Assembly (NCBI GenBank): GCA_905182745.1
Contig: CAJJCR010000014.1
Location: 1-64,000, forward strand
Direction of reading: 5' to 3'
DNA length: 64,000 nucleotides
Source: Bacteroidetes bacterium MED-G20
GTDB lineage: Bacteria > Bacteroidota > Bacteroidia > Flavobacteriales_D > Parvicellaceae
Both the position numbers and the translations under genes were made by a program. The notes under the pieces were generated by a model, which saw nothing but the letters and a program-made list of their open reading frames with translations, ran no database searches and was not told the DNA's origin. Within the stretch, counting starts at the first letter, position 1, and each line of letters starts with the position of its first letter. This document shows positions 35,497-45,852 of this stretch, in pieces.

Positions 35497-36203
35497 TCGT
35501 ATAGAGATTGTAAAATCTTAATGGAATTTAACTTGTCCGTATTTACTATCTCATGATAGGACATATAACTCAATAATAAATCCATAATTAATCTTCTGTT
35601 TGTAGAGTTAATTTTAAAAAGAAATATATTATCAATATTCGTGCCTAATAATTTGTTTAATAATTTGTGAGGAAAATTCTCTTCAATATTCGGATCAAAG
35701 TTATTGGTGAATTTACCATCCGAAAGGCTAAAATAAGGGTTTTGAACTCCAAAATTATTTAATGGCTGTATTCCAAAATACGTTAAAATTTCTTTAATAA
35801 AAAAAAGACCAAATACAGCATTGAAAGGTCTATGTTCAAAAGAAACAATCATTTTCTCTAGTTCTAAAAAGAGTTTTTCATTTTTTTCTTCTGAGTGAAA
35901 AACTTTATTTAAAATCTCGGTCAGTAAAAGTGCATAACCAGTTTTTCGGATATCGCTTAAAATGTCAATAATAGGGAATTTCATTTCTACATTATTTGCC
36001 CGATTTATTTTTTTTTCTGGATTGTAAGCAGAGCTAAAATCGATGAAATGAAAAGGTTGAAATAAAAAACCCTGATTTTTTTTGGTACTAATGGTAAAAA
36101 CAAAAGTCGATCTTCCATATTGCCTTGTCAATAAGTCTACAATAATTGAGTTGTGCTTGATTTTTGTAGCTCTAAGAAATAGCCCTTCAATTCTTTGACT
36201 CAT
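35493..36203 (-). CDS. recO: DNA repair protein RecO
   Basis: This 236-residue RecO is a recombination mediator that acts with RecR and RecF to load RecA on SSB-coated gaps. The N-terminal OB-fold is visible (EGLFLRATKIKHNSIIVDLL ... YGRSTFVFTISTKKNQ), followed by a helical domain. The Cys4 zinc site of some RecO proteins is not seen, which is normal in Bacteroidota. It sits between the kinase and the TonB receptor with 4-bp overlaps on both sides, so all three share one transcript. Confidence 0.88.
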   Translation of the reverse strand: MSQRIEGLFLRATKIKHNSIIVDLLTRQYGRSTFVFTISTKKNQGFLFQPFHFIDFSSAYNPEKKINRANNVEMKFPIIDILSDIRKTGYALLLTEILNKVFHSEEKNEKLFLELEKMIVSFEHRPFNAVFGLFFIKEILTYFGIQPLNNFGVQNPYFSLSDGKFTNNFDPNIEENFPHKLLNKLLGTNIDNIFLFKINSTNRRLIMDLLLSYMSYHEIVNTDKLNSIKILQSLYD

Positions 36204-37645
36204 GATTTTTTAAATATGATTTTGAATTCAGCACCAATAGTTCGATCTTTTACCAAACTAATTTTTCCACTGTGGTTCAAAATTATTTGCCAAACTAAAG
36301 CTAAGCCAAGTCCTTTTCCTTTTGTTTTAGTGGTGAATTTTGGTTCAAATATTTTGTCCTGAATCTGATTTGGAATGCCTGGCCCATTATCGATAAAAGA
36401 TACACTAATGATATTCTCTTCTTGAAAGAGATTTAGTTCAATGTAGCCCTTGTGGTCCATTGCTTGCAAACTGTTTTGAATTAAATTATTGAAAAGTCTA
36501 ATAAGTTGATTTTCATCACCAATTAATCTAAAAGAACTATCCTTTTGAAAATTCACATTAAACTTTATATTTTCTTCGTGCTTAAATAAGTTTATGATTT
36601 TATAGATTATTTCTATTAAATCTAATTCCTGCATTTTCCCTTTTGGCAGTTCAGCATAATTAGAAAATTCATCGGCTATTTCAGTCAATATTCTAATTTG
36701 CTGAAGCATTTTGTCCTGAAAATCTTTCAAAGTATGTCGATTCTCTCCTTTAGATATGTCTAATGCCCTGCCCAAATGTTGAATACTTAACTTCATAGGA
36801 GTTAATGGGTTTTTGATTTCATGTGCAACTTGTTTTGCCATTTCTCTCCATGCTATTTGTCGCTGATTTTGAGCTAACTTTTCTTTACTTAATTCTAGCT
36901 TATTTAGCATTTCATTATAAGCATTGACTAAAACTCCAATTTCATCGTTATTTTCCCATGAAAGTCTTTCGTTGTTTTCGCCTATTTCTACCCCTTTAAT
37001 TTTCAAGCTAATGGATGCAATTGATTTAGTGATGTAGGTAGAAAGTAAATATGCTAAGATGACTGCGCCAATAAAAAGCAATAAGAAAATGGTAAGTAAC
37101 CTATTTAAAAAATCCCATAGTTCTGTTTTATTAGTATAATCTGAAGGGTGGTAAGGGATATTTATTATGCCCATTTTTTGATTTTTCTTGTTGAAGGCAA
37201 AAGAGTAAGAGTTAATGTCCTGATCACTTGATCTTTCAACTAACCTGCCATTTTTTGATTGATCTAGTTTTAATAATAACTCTTTACTTAAATCACTAGA
37301 ATATCGCTCCTGAAAAAGGGTGTCTATCGACGTAATTAATATTTTACCAGATAAATTAAAAATTACAATGGGTAGATTATTAACATCTGCTATTTCTCTA
37401 AGCTTGTAATCAAAGTCTTTTGTAATAAACTCACTCATGGTTGCAGGCTCTAATTCATTTAAAAAATACTGCAATGAAGAATTTATGGTCTTTTCCTTTC
37501 TTTGGATTCTTTGAAAATGATATTGGTCGTTTTGTTCTTTAAAAAAATAAAATGTTGTAGCCCCAATAACCACTAAAGAAAGTGCCACTAAAGCAAGTAT
37601 AGAAATGTAAAATCTGTTTTTTAAAGAAGAATAAAACCAATGCAT
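36200..37645 (-). CDS. Membrane sensor histidine kinase (HAMP, HisKA, HATPase)
   Basis: The 481-residue kinase has an N-terminal membrane helix (about 11-32), a roughly 140-residue periplasmic sensor region, a second helix (about 187-207), a HAMP domain, a dimerisation helix with the phospho-acceptor H275 in VAHEIKNPLTPMK, and a C-terminal ATPase with N-box NNLIQNSLQAM, G1 IDNGPGIP and G2 GKGLGLALV. It is NtrY-like in the HEIKNPLTP box. No response regulator is adjacent, so its partner is elsewhere. It begins 49 bp after the atpG stop and overlaps recO by 4 bp. Confidence 0.9.
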   Translation of the reverse strand: MHWFYSSLKNRFYISILALVALSLVVIGATTFYFFKEQNDQYHFQRIQRKEKTINSSLQYFLNELEPATMSEFITKDFDYKLREIADVNNLPIVIFNLSGKILITSIDTLFQERYSSDLSKELLLKLDQSKNGRLVERSSDQDINSYSFAFNKKNQKMGIINIPYHPSDYTNKTELWDFLNRLLTIFLLLFIGAVILAYLLSTYITKSIASISLKIKGVEIGENNERLSWENNDEIGVLVNAYNEMLNKLELSKEKLAQNQRQIAWREMAKQVAHEIKNPLTPMKLSIQHLGRALDISKGENRHTLKDFQDKMLQQIRILTEIADEFSNYAELPKGKMQELDLIEIIYKIINLFKHEENIKFNVNFQKDSSFRLIGDENQLIRLFNNLIQNSLQAMDHKGYIELNLFQEENIISVSFIDNGPGIPNQIQDKIFEPKFTTKTKGKGLGLALVWQIILNHSGKISLVKDRTIGAEFKIIFKKS

Positions 37646-37694
37646 CTAAGGTAAATTTATGCAAAAGGATTTTAAAAATTAAGATTGTAGAAGT

Positions 37695-38567
37695 TTATCC
37701 TCCCAGAGCCTCAGCACCAGCAACAATTTCAAGTATTTCGTTGGTAATAGCTGCTTGTCTAGCTTTATTATAAAATAACTTTAAATCGTTTTTCATTTCG
37801 TTGGCATTATCAGTGGCTTTATGCATTGCTGTCATTCTAGCCCCATGTTCAGAAGCAAATGAATCTAAAAGCGCTTTGTAAAGTTGTATTTTTAATGAAC
37901 TTGGAATGAGTTCTTTAAGGATTTCTTCTTGATCTGGCTCAAAAATATAATCTACTGAACTCTCTTTCTTAGACTGCGCTGGAACAACTGGTAAAAATGG
38001 CTCATTAACTGTAATTTGAACTGCAGCATTTTTAAAAGAATTGTAGACTAAAAAAGCTTTGTCAAAAACATTATTTTCAAAAGCTGACATTAATTTAGAG
38101 GTAATAGAAATAGAGTTTTCATAACTTAAATCGTCCCAAATAGTTTGGGCATCTGTAGGTAATATCTCACTACCGTTTAATAACTCTGTCTTTTTAAAAG
38201 CATCAAAGACTTTTTTACCAATTGTTAAAATGCTGTATTCTTTCTCAGGGTTTTCTTCAATTGTTTTTTTAATCTCTTTAACAACGTTATTATTGAACCC
38301 GCCGCACAAACCTCTATTGGATGATATAGCAATTAGTAGTACTTTTTTGCCCTTATCGTCTCGCATCATTGGATGTTCTGTTTCTCCAACTGTTGATGAA
38401 ACATTTAAAAGAATATCATTGAACTTTTTTGCAAAAGGTCTCATTTGAATTATCGCATCCTGAGCTCTTTTGAATTTTGCTGCCGATACCATTTTCATAG
38501 CAGAAGTTATCTGCATAGTTGACTCTACAGATGTTATTCTAGTTCGTATTTCTTTTAGGTTGGCCAT
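37695..38567 (-). CDS. atpG: ATP synthase F1 gamma subunit
   Basis: 290 residues from the ATG at 38,567. It carries the N-terminal shaft helix [20 protein letters not shown] with [18 protein letters not shown], the central [15 protein letters not shown], and the C-terminal helix [20 protein letters not shown]. It forms the central rotor shaft. In this sequence the frame is open upstream with no stop, so it is fused in frame to the end of atpA. The family-typical N-terminus shows where gamma really starts. The gene is last in the operon atpZ-X-B-E-F-H-A-G. atpD and atpC are absent here, as is usual in this phylum. Confidence 0.95.
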   Translation of the reverse strand: MANLKEIRTRITSVESTMQITSAMKMVSAAKFKRAQDAIIQMRPFAKKFNDILLNVSSTVGETEHPMMRDDKGKKVLLIAISSNRGLCGGFNNNVVKEIKKTIEENPEKEYSILTIGKKVFDAFKKTELLNGSEILPTDAQTIWDDLSYENSISITSKLMSAFENNVFDKAFLVYNSFKNAAVQITVNEPFLPVVPAQSKKESSVDYIFEPDQEEILKELIPSSLKIQLYKALLDSFASEHGARMTAMHKATDNANEMKNDLKLFYNKARQAAITNEILEIVAGAEALGG

Positions 38568-40155
38568 TGGAAACCGTGCTTCGTAATTTTTAGACATTTC
38601 TGCAACAACCTTCTTGATTAATTCTGTTACCTCATCTGTTAATTTTCCAGCTTTTAAAGTATCTAATTCTTTCCTGTGTTTGGTTCTCATTAAATCTAAA
38701 AAGTTTTCTTCAAAATCTTTAATTTTAGAAGTTGGTATTCCAGTTAGTATTCCTGTAGAGCCACAGTAAATAATTGCTACTTGTTCTTCAACAGGCATAG
38801 GAGAACCTTCGTTTTGTTTTAAAATTTCAACATTTCTCGCCCCTCTTTCCAATACTGCCATTGTTGCTGGATCTAAATCAGACCCAAATTTAGAAAATGC
38901 TTCTAACTCTCTATATTGTGCTTGATCTAGTTTTAATGTTCCAGAAACTTTTTTCATAGATTTTATTTGTGCAGATCCTCCAACTCTAGAAACAGAAATA
39001 CCAACATTTATTGCCGGTCTTATACCAGCATTAAATAAGTTAGCTTCTAAAAATATCTGTCCATCTGTAATAGAGATAACATTTGTTGGAATATAAGCAG
39101 AAACATCTCCAGCTTGAGTTTCAATAATTGGTAAAGCAGTAAGAGATCCGCCACCTTTGACTTTTCCTTTCAAAGACTCTGGTAAATCATTCATGAGCTG
39201 TGCAATGTCATCCGAGTTGTTAATTTTTGCTGCTCTTTCTAATAACCTGGAATGCAAGATAGAAAACATCTCCTGGATAAGCTTCTCTTCCTGGAGGTCT
39301 TCTTAATAACAATGAAACCTCTCTATACGCAACTGCTTGCTTAGATAAATCATCAAAAATAATTAGTCCTGGTCTTCCTGTGTCTCTAAAATATTCTCCA
39401 ATTGCAGCTCCAGTAAAAGGTGCGTAAAATTGCATTGGTGCAGAATCCGAGGCATTGGATGCTACTATAATAGTATATTTCATTGCTCCTGCTTCTTCTA
39501 ATTTACTGACAATACCTGCAATTGTGGAACCCTTTTGGCCAATTGCTACATAGATACAATAAACTGGTTCTCCTCTATCGTAAAACTCTTTCTGGTTAAT
39601 AATGGTGTCAATACAAACAGTTGTTTTACCTGTTTGACGATCCCCTATCACCAATTCTCTTTGTCCTCTGCCAATTGGAATCATAGCATCGATTGCCTTA
39701 ACTCCAGTTTGAAGAGGCTCATTAACTGGTTGTCTATAAATAACCCCAGGTGCTTTTCTTTCGATTGGCATTTCGAATAATTCTCCTTCAATTGGTCCTT
39801 TTCCGTCAATTGGCTGACCAAGAGTATCAACTACTCTTCCTAGCATTTTCTCACCAACATTTATCGAAGCAATTCTATTGGTTCTTTTAACCGTATCTCC
39901 TTCTTTAATATGATTTGAAGCTCCTAATAATACTGCTCCTACATTATCTTCCTCTAAGTTCAACGCAATCCCTTGAAGACCATTGTCAAACTCTATAAGT
40001 TCTCCATACTGAACCCCTCCAAGACCGTATATTCTTGCAATACCGTCACCAATTTGTAATACTGTGCCTACTTCTTCTAGCTCAGCTTCTGACTTAAAGC
40101 CTGATAGTTGTTGTCTTAGAATTGCTGAGACTTCTGCTGGTTTTATTTCTGCCAT
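38568..40155 (-). CDS. atpA: ATP synthase F1 alpha subunit (frameshift near 39,256; no stop before atpG)
   Basis: The start is [20 protein letters not shown]. The Walker A is GDRQTGKTT, and further alpha-specific blocks include [20 protein letters not shown] and [20 protein letters not shown]. After [13 protein letters not shown] the frame changes: one extra G (CTTGCATTCCAGG instead of CTTCATTCCAGG) moves the true continuation, [12 protein letters not shown], into the next frame. That frame runs through [14 protein letters not shown] and [21 protein letters not shown] to KNYEARFP and straight into atpG. About 529 codons in total fit the usual length. An essential subunit is unlikely to be broken, so a consensus error is the simplest reading. 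Confidence 0.9.
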
Positions 40156-40165
40156 TTTATTGTTT

Positions 40166-40723
40166 TTAGAAATCCTTAATAAAAAGGTTTTTATTGTAAC
40201 TGTTTTTTAATTCTTTTAATTGCTTTCTCACGCTATCGTCAATTTGGAAATCGCCAACTTTAATAATTGCTCCTCCTAAAATATCTTGATTTATTTCTTC
40301 CACTAACTCCACATCCTTATCCATCTTCTTTTTTACAAATGAAACAACTTTATCTTTAAGCTCTTTATCTAAAGAAATGGTAGTGGTAACACTAGCTGTA
40401 ATAATTTTGTGATGCGATTTATAAAGCTCAATGAAGTTTTTAGAAATTGAATGGAGAAGAGATTCTCTTTTTTTCTTAGTAATCAACTCTATGAAAAGAT
40501 AAGTTGTCCTGGAGAGCTTATTTTCAAATAAAGATTTTATGATTGCTAATTTCTTGCTAGTATTAATTATAGGACTTTTTAGCATTAGAGTAAAGTCACT
40601 ACTATCTGAACAGAGAGTTTCAACTGCAATTAAATCATCGTAACATTCTTTCAATTGATTTTTTTCAATTGCTAAATCAAGTAAAGATTTTGCGTATCTA
40701 GTTGTGATTTTAGATGAGATCAT
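40166..40723 (-). CDS. atpH: ATP synthase F1 delta subunit
   Basis: 185 residues. The N-terminal helical domain begins with [19 protein letters not shown] and the C-terminal domain has the family signature [29 protein letters not shown]. Delta (the OSCP homologue) joins the peripheral b-stalk to the alpha3beta3 head. It is spaced 10 bp from atpA and 4 bp from atpF within the operon. Length and motifs are normal and no frame damage is seen. Confidence 0.93.
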   Translation of the reverse strand: MISSKITTRYAKSLLDLAIEKNQLKECYDDLIAVETLCSDSSDFTLMLKSPIINTSKKLAIIKSLFENKLSRTTYLFIELITKKKRESLLHSISKNFIELYKSHHKIITASVTTTISLDKELKDKVVSFVKKKMDKDVELVEEINQDILGGAIIKVGDFQIDDSVRKQLKELKNSYNKNLFIKDF

Positions 40724-40727
40724 ACTT

Positions 40728-41228
40728 CTAATTCATCTGGTTTTTCAATGTTTCTTCAATAAGCTTTTTCTGACTCTTTGCATCTTTAAGCTCTGATTTA
40801 ATAATTTTCTCGGCCATTTGAATTGATATATCTGCTATTTCATTTTTAAGTTCTGTCATAGCCTTCATCTTTTCGTTACTAATTTGTTCTTTGGCAGATA
40901 ATATTATTTTCTCTGCTTCACTAGATGCTTTGCTTTTTGCTTCTGAAATAGTAGCTTCTTTTATAGCCCTTGCCTCTTTAATTATAGAGTCTCTTTCTAT
41001 CCTTGCTTCTTGTAATATCTTTTCGTTATTTGCCGAAAGTTGTTCCATTTCAGCTTTTGCTTTTTCTGCAGATGAAAGAGCTTCTGTAATAGAATTATTT
41101 CGATCATCTACTGCTTTTAAAATAGGTTTCCAGGCGAACTTCTTTAGAATCACTAGTAATAAAACAAATATTACTACTGTCCAAAACATTAAACCTATTG
41201 CAGGTGTTACCAATTGCATTGAATCCAT
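40728..41228 (-). CDS. atpF: ATP synthase F0 b subunit
   Basis: 166 residues. One N-terminal membrane helix (about 11-28, LMFWTVVIFVLLLVILKKF) is followed by a long charged helix with continuous heptad-like pattern (SSAEKAKAEMEQLSANNEKI ... ASSEAEKIILSAKEQISNEK). It forms the peripheral stalk dimer. It follows atpE and precedes atpH by 4 bp. Length and architecture are normal for the family. Confidence 0.95.
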   Translation of the reverse strand: MDSMQLVTPAIGLMFWTVVIFVLLLVILKKFAWKPILKAVDDRNNSITEALSSAEKAKAEMEQLSANNEKILQEARIERDSIIKEARAIKEATISEAKSKASSEAEKIILSAKEQISNEKMKAMTELKNEIADISIQMAEKIIKSELKDAKSQKKLIEETLKNQMN

Positions 41229-41303
41229 TGTATATAATTTAATTTAAAAAACAGAGCTGAAGCCAAACGCTCCAGCATCTATTTTAATTTGTTATTAGTA
41301 TAA

Positions 41304-41543
<240 letters not shown>

Positions 41544-41546
41544 TTA

Positions 41547-42648
41547 TTAATGATGATCCACAGTCGCTAACCCTATAAATAAAGAGGTTAACAATGTGAA
41601 AATGTAAGCTTGTAGAAATGCTACTAACACTTCAATTAAATCCATAAATAAAACAAATATTACAGCCACGGGAGATAAACTCCATGCTGCAACATCTCCC
41701 AAACCACTTTGGGCCATAAATATTAGTGAAATCAGACTCAAAATAATAATATGCCCTGCAGAAATATTGGCAAAAAGTCGAATCATCAAAGCAAATGGTT
41801 TAGTGAAAATTCCAACAATTTCAATAGGAATCATAATAGGCATAAGAGCTAATGGAACACCAGGTGGGTTAAAAATATGTCCCCAATAAGACTTATTTCC
41901 TGAAATATTGGTTACCAATAGGGTTATAAATGACAATACTAAAGTGATTGCAATATTTCCAGTAACATTTGCAGATCCTGGTAGGAGTCCAACAAGATTA
42001 TTCATTAAAATAAAAAAGAACAATGTTAATAAGTAAGGAAGGTACTTTTTGTAGTTCTTGCCAATATTAGGTTTGACTATATCGTCTCTTACAAAAATAA
42101 CCAAGGGTTCTAGAAAAGACAATAAACCACTTGGAGCAGATTTGTTTTTTTTGGCTTTGAATCCTGAGATTCCAAAAAACAACAAAAGTAAAACCAATGC
42201 AACAAACATAGAAGCTACATTTTTGGTGATTGAAAAATCTATTGGGATAGTTGCATTTGAAACATGGTGTTGGTCATCAAAAGTTGCATTTTGTTGACCA
42301 TCATTTAACTTATATATTTTGCCATGGACTCTGACTAATTTGTGCCCATTAACTTCAACAACATGATGTCCATCATTAGTTGTGGTGAAATTTGCTAGAT
42401 AAGAATGGGCCAATTAGTTCCCCGTTAGACCATAATATAACCGGGAGATGAATAGTTGCTGAATTATCTCCTTCACCCCAAAAATGCCATTCATGAGAAT
42501 CTGAGATGTGATGCATTATTGCTGGTACAGGATTATAAGTTTCTTTTTTTGACACGTCTTGTGTGGTTTCTCCAGCGAATGCATGTGAAAATGTAACCAA
42601 AACAGAGGCAAGAATTATAAAAAAATTATTAAGTGAAAATGACAACAT
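41547..42648 (-). CDS. atpB: ATP synthase F0 a subunit (frameshift between 42,376 and 42,413)
   Basis: The gene is split in two frames. The N-terminal part starts at 42,648 (signal-like MLSFSLNNFFIILASVLVTF, then HEWHFWGEG and LPVILWSNGE). The C-terminal part carries the His-rich loop (TTNDGHHVVEVNGHKLVRVHG), the membrane helices and the essential stator Arg in FTKPFALMIRLFANISAGHI. At the junction one frame reads SSKFHHN-stop and the other ANFTTTNDGHHV, so a single-base slip lies near 42,378-42,410. The long hydrophilic N-terminus is usual in Bacteroidota. As the gene is essential, the slip is probably a sequence error. Confidence 0.9.
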
Positions 42649-42739
42649 TTTACTATTTTGAATTAAAATTCGGCCAAAATTAATTAATTATTTCAATGCC
42701 TAAAGTGTTTTAAGAAATTTATTACACACGGTCTCTTCA

Positions 42740-43087
42740 TTAATAAAAAAATTTCAAGAACAAATATGCAAAATAAAAAAAGAAAAAGTGCAATATATAT
42801 GGAAGAAAATTGATGTCTTTTTGAGAAATTAAAGGATATAAAAAAACAAGACTTGCAATCATTTTTAAAAAGCTCAGAGCTAAGTAAGTAAATGGAGAAG
42901 TTTTTAATCGTTTTTTTAAAATATTATATAATAAAGAAAAAAGAAAAAGTTAATGCCAATAAAAAAGAATTAACAATAAAAATATCTGCTATTTTTATTT
43001 CCTGAATTTCAAAAAAATTAATCAACGAAAAATCAAACCTATGAAAAAGACAAAACATAAAATCAGAACTAAATATTTATTGATCAT
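42740..43087 (-). CDS. Small four-helix membrane protein between atpZ and atpB (two compensating indels)
   Basis: A gene of 116 codons can be rebuilt from three frame segments: MINKYLVLILCFVFFIGLI; then INFFEIQEIKIADIFIVNSF and LLALTFSFF; then LYNILKKRLKTSPFTYLALS and FLKMIASLVFLYPLI through to FFYFAYLFLKFFY with TAA at 42,740-42,742. A missing base near 43,024 and an extra T near 42,920 cancel, and 348 bp is exactly divisible by three. Four membrane helices and this position match a small membrane protein commonly found beside atpB in Flavobacteriia (possibly DUF6168, from memory). It starts inside the end of atpZ, overlapping it by 11 bp. Confidence 0.6.
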
Positions 43088-43282
43088 CTGTTTTTTAATA
43101 GTTGTAATTACTTGATAAAAAGCTAAGAAAACAGCACTTAAAGACAATATTAGCGTCCACCATGGGGATTGATTTTGATAGCTTTCATCTAGATGATTCC
43201 CAAAATAGGTGCCAATGCCAATAATTACCCCCATTTGAATAGCTAAATTACTATATAATAAAACTTTGTTCCGGTTTTCCAT
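43077..43282 (-). CDS. atpZ: AtpZ/AtpI-family ATP synthase accessory membrane protein
   Basis: The start is MENRNKVLLYSNLAIQMGV, with two membrane helices (IQMGVIIGIGTYFGNHLD and WWTLILSLSAVFLAFYQVI) as in the AtpI/AtpZ family, which assists c-ring or Mg2+ handling in F0 assembly. In the given sequence the frame runs on to 43,022 (86 residues). One extra A in the A-run at about 43,091-43,096 would give IKKTDDQ and a stop at 43,077-43,079, a typical AtpZ end. This would free the next ATG (43,085-43,087) for the downstream membrane gene. It is the first gene of the atp operon. Confidence 0.8.
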
Positions 43283-43373
43283 AGGAGATTGTTAAGCAAA
43301 AAATAGTTAATTTTTAAATTCTGGCAAAACTTGCTGTATTTTCGTAAAGTTATAGATTTTATAAAAAGTTCAT

Positions 43374-45848
43374 TTGGAAGAAAAAAAAGAAATAAAAACA
43401 TCATTATTTAAAAAAATACTTAAGATCCTAATTATTTGGTTCTTGGTATTCTCTCCTGCTCTTGGACTTTGGGGGTTAATTAATTTGGCAGATGATGAGA
43501 CTTTACCAGAAATAACAGAACTAGAAAATCCTAAAACAGATCTCGCTAGTGTGGTTTTGAGCTCTGACTACGTTCCGTTAGGAAAGTATTACCATGAAAA
43601 TCGTACCAATACTCATTTTAACAACTTGCCAAAGTCATTAGTTGATGCGCTTATTGCTACGGAAGATGAGCGATTTTTTGATCATTCTGGAATAGATGTA
43701 AGAGCCTTGCTAAGAGTTTTTAAAGGATTGGTTTCAGGTAACTTAAAGGGCGGAGGGTCTACAATAACACAACAATTAGCAAAATTACTTTTCCCTAGAA
43801 AAAGATTGAATAAATTCGAATTTGCATTAAGAAAGTTTAAAGAATGGATAATAGCCTCTAAACTTGAAAAAAATTACACCAAAGAAGAAGTCTTGTCTAT
43901 GTACCTTAACAAATTTGACTTTTTGAATAATGCAGTTGGAATAAATAGTGCTGCCCAAGTTTATTTCAATAAACTTCCCAAAGAGTTGGACTTGCATGAG
44001 TCTGCAATGTTAATAGGAATGGCAAAAAACCCTTCTTTGTTTAACCCTGTTAGAAGGCCAGATACTGTTTTAAAAAGAAGAACAGTCGTTTTGTACCAAA
44101 TGTATAAAAACAACTACATAACTAAAGAAGTTTTTGACTCTACAAAAAAACTAAAGCTTGACTTAGACTATAATAAAGTAGATCACCAAACTGGTTTAGC
44201 TCCGTATTTTAGAGAAATCTTAAGACTAGAATTGGGGAAAATATTATCTGAAAAAAACGACAATGATGAATATATAATTAAGAAATCAAATGGCGAAAAA
44301 TTTGATTTGTATTCTGATGGTCTTAAAATTTACACCTCCATTGATAGTAGAATGCAAAAACATGCAGAAAAAGCTGTTGAATCTCATTTTAAAAATTATT
44401 TGCAAGCAGCCTTTGACAGAAATAATAAAAAAAACAAGAACAACCCCTTTTCAAATGATATAACTAATTCACAAGCAGATACTATATTAGCTAGAGCTCT
44501 AAAACAATCTATGCTTTATAAAAAATTAGTAGGTAAAGCCTGCTCTTACTGTGAAAGACCAAAAAGATATATTGTTAAAAAATCGAAAGGATTTGAATGT
44601 TCCTACTGTGGAACCGTAAGTCCTTTTCATACAAAAGATGAAATTGATAAAAAACTTAATGAAAAAAGAACAGTTAAAGTTTTTGACTGGAATTCAGAAA
44701 ATTTTGAAAAAGACACTACTTTTTCTACAAAAGACTCTGTTAGATACTACAAGGGGCTATTGAGGTCTGGACTAATGTCTATGAACCCTCATAATGGAGA
44801 AATAAAAGCTTGGGTTGGCGGTCCAAATTTTAAACATTTTAAATACGATATGGTTAAAAAGGGAAGGCGGCAAGTGGGATCTACCTTTAAACCATTTGTT
44901 TATGCTACCGCTTTAGAATCTGGTGTTATAGATCCGTGTTATCAAGTGCCAGATATAGAGTACTGTATAGAAGTTCCTTTTAATGAGTTTAGAAAAAAAC
45001 TGTGGTGCCCAACCAACTCCGGGGACAACTTTACTGGAGCCTTAACTTCTATATCCTTTGCTTTGGCTAATTCAATGAATAATATTACAGCAAGTATCAT
45101 CAAAAAAGGGTCTATGATTAACGATGTTTTTAACCGAGTGGCGCAGCTGGGAATTGATACCTCTAAGTTTGACCAGGTCCCCGCAATGGCTTTAGGAGTT
45201 TTCGACATCTCTGTTCACGATATTGTTGGTGCAATAGCTCCATTTGCTAATCAAGGGGTATATATGAAGCCTGTTTACCTTCTAAGAATTGAAGATAAAT
45301 TTGGCAATCTAATTTATGAGCCCAAAATAGAATCCAAACAAGTTTGGAACAAGGAAACTGCATATTCTATTTTGGAAATGATGAAGTTGGTAACTAGCGG
45401 TGTAAGTCACCCTACCCTAAAAAACGCTTATGGCAATCCTTTAAGAGGCGGAACAGCAATTCGTATTAGAGCTAAAGAAACAGCAGAAAGACCATATACA
45501 GGGATAACCCAGCCAATTGCTGGGAAAACTGGGACTACTCAAAATCAATCTGACGGATGGTTTATGGGCTTAACTCCTGATTTAGTTACTGGTGTTTGGG
45601 TTGGTGCAGAAGATAGGTCTGTTAGATTTAATACATTAAGTATGGGAATGGGGACCAATACTGCACTCCCTGTTTTTGCATATTATACTAAATTTATAAA
45701 TGCGGACGATTCCTTAAATATTTCACAAGAAGATTTTCAAATGCCTGAAACAATATTAAAATCGCCAATTGATTGTAATGAAACTATTAATAACTCTAAG
45801 TTAAAAGACGAGCTAGATGATGACTGGTCTAATGACGATAACTGGTAA
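43374..45848 (+). CDS. Bifunctional penicillin-binding protein 1A with an inserted Cys4 motif
   Basis: This 824-residue class A PBP synthesises and cross-links peptidoglycan. Following a cytoplasmic Lys-rich start and a membrane helix (about 16-36), the GT51 domain has the catalytic E97 in TEDERFFDH and GGSTITQQLAK. The transpeptidase has S503-x-x-K506 (GSTFKPF), ANSMNN as SxN, and K718-T-G. Unusually, C390-x2-C393-x15-C409-x2-C412 in the linker between the domains looks like a zinc ribbon (ACSYCERPKRY ... FECSYCGTV). The TTG start at 43,374 is followed by EEKKEIKTSLFKK. It is divergent from atpZ. The acidic C-terminus ends DDDWSNDDNW. Confidence 0.95.
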   Translation: MEEKKEIKTSLFKKILKILIIWFLVFSPALGLWGLINLADDETLPEITELENPKTDLASVVLSSDYVPLGKYYHENRTNTHFNNLPKSLVDALIATEDERFFDHSGIDVRALLRVFKGLVSGNLKGGGSTITQQLAKLLFPRKRLNKFEFALRKFKEWIIASKLEKNYTKEEVLSMYLNKFDFLNNAVGINSAAQVYFNKLPKELDLHESAMLIGMAKNPSLFNPVRRPDTVLKRRTVVLYQMYKNNYITKEVFDSTKKLKLDLDYNKVDHQTGLAPYFREILRLELGKILSEKNDNDEYIIKKSNGEKFDLYSDGLKIYTSIDSRMQKHAEKAVESHFKNYLQAAFDRNNKKNKNNPFSNDITNSQADTILARALKQSMLYKKLVGKACSYCERPKRYIVKKSKGFECSYCGTVSPFHTKDEIDKKLNEKRTVKVFDWNSENFEKDTTFSTKDSVRYYKGLLRSGLMSMNPHNGEIKAWVGGPNFKHFKYDMVKKGRRQVGSTFKPFVYATALESGVIDPCYQVPDIEYCIEVPFNEFRKKLWCPTNSGDNFTGALTSISFALANSMNNITASIIKKGSMINDVFNRVAQLGIDTSKFDQVPAMALGVFDISVHDIVGAIAPFANQGVYMKPVYLLRIEDKFGNLIYEPKIESKQVWNKETAYSILEMMKLVTSGVSHPTLKNAYGNPLRGGTAIRIRAKETAERPYTGITQPIAGKTGTTQNQSDGWFMGLTPDLVTGVWVGAEDRSVRFNTLSMGMGTNTALPVFAYYTKFINADDSLNISQEDFQMPETILKSPIDCNETINNSKLKDELDDDWSNDDNW

Positions 45849-45852
45849 ATAA

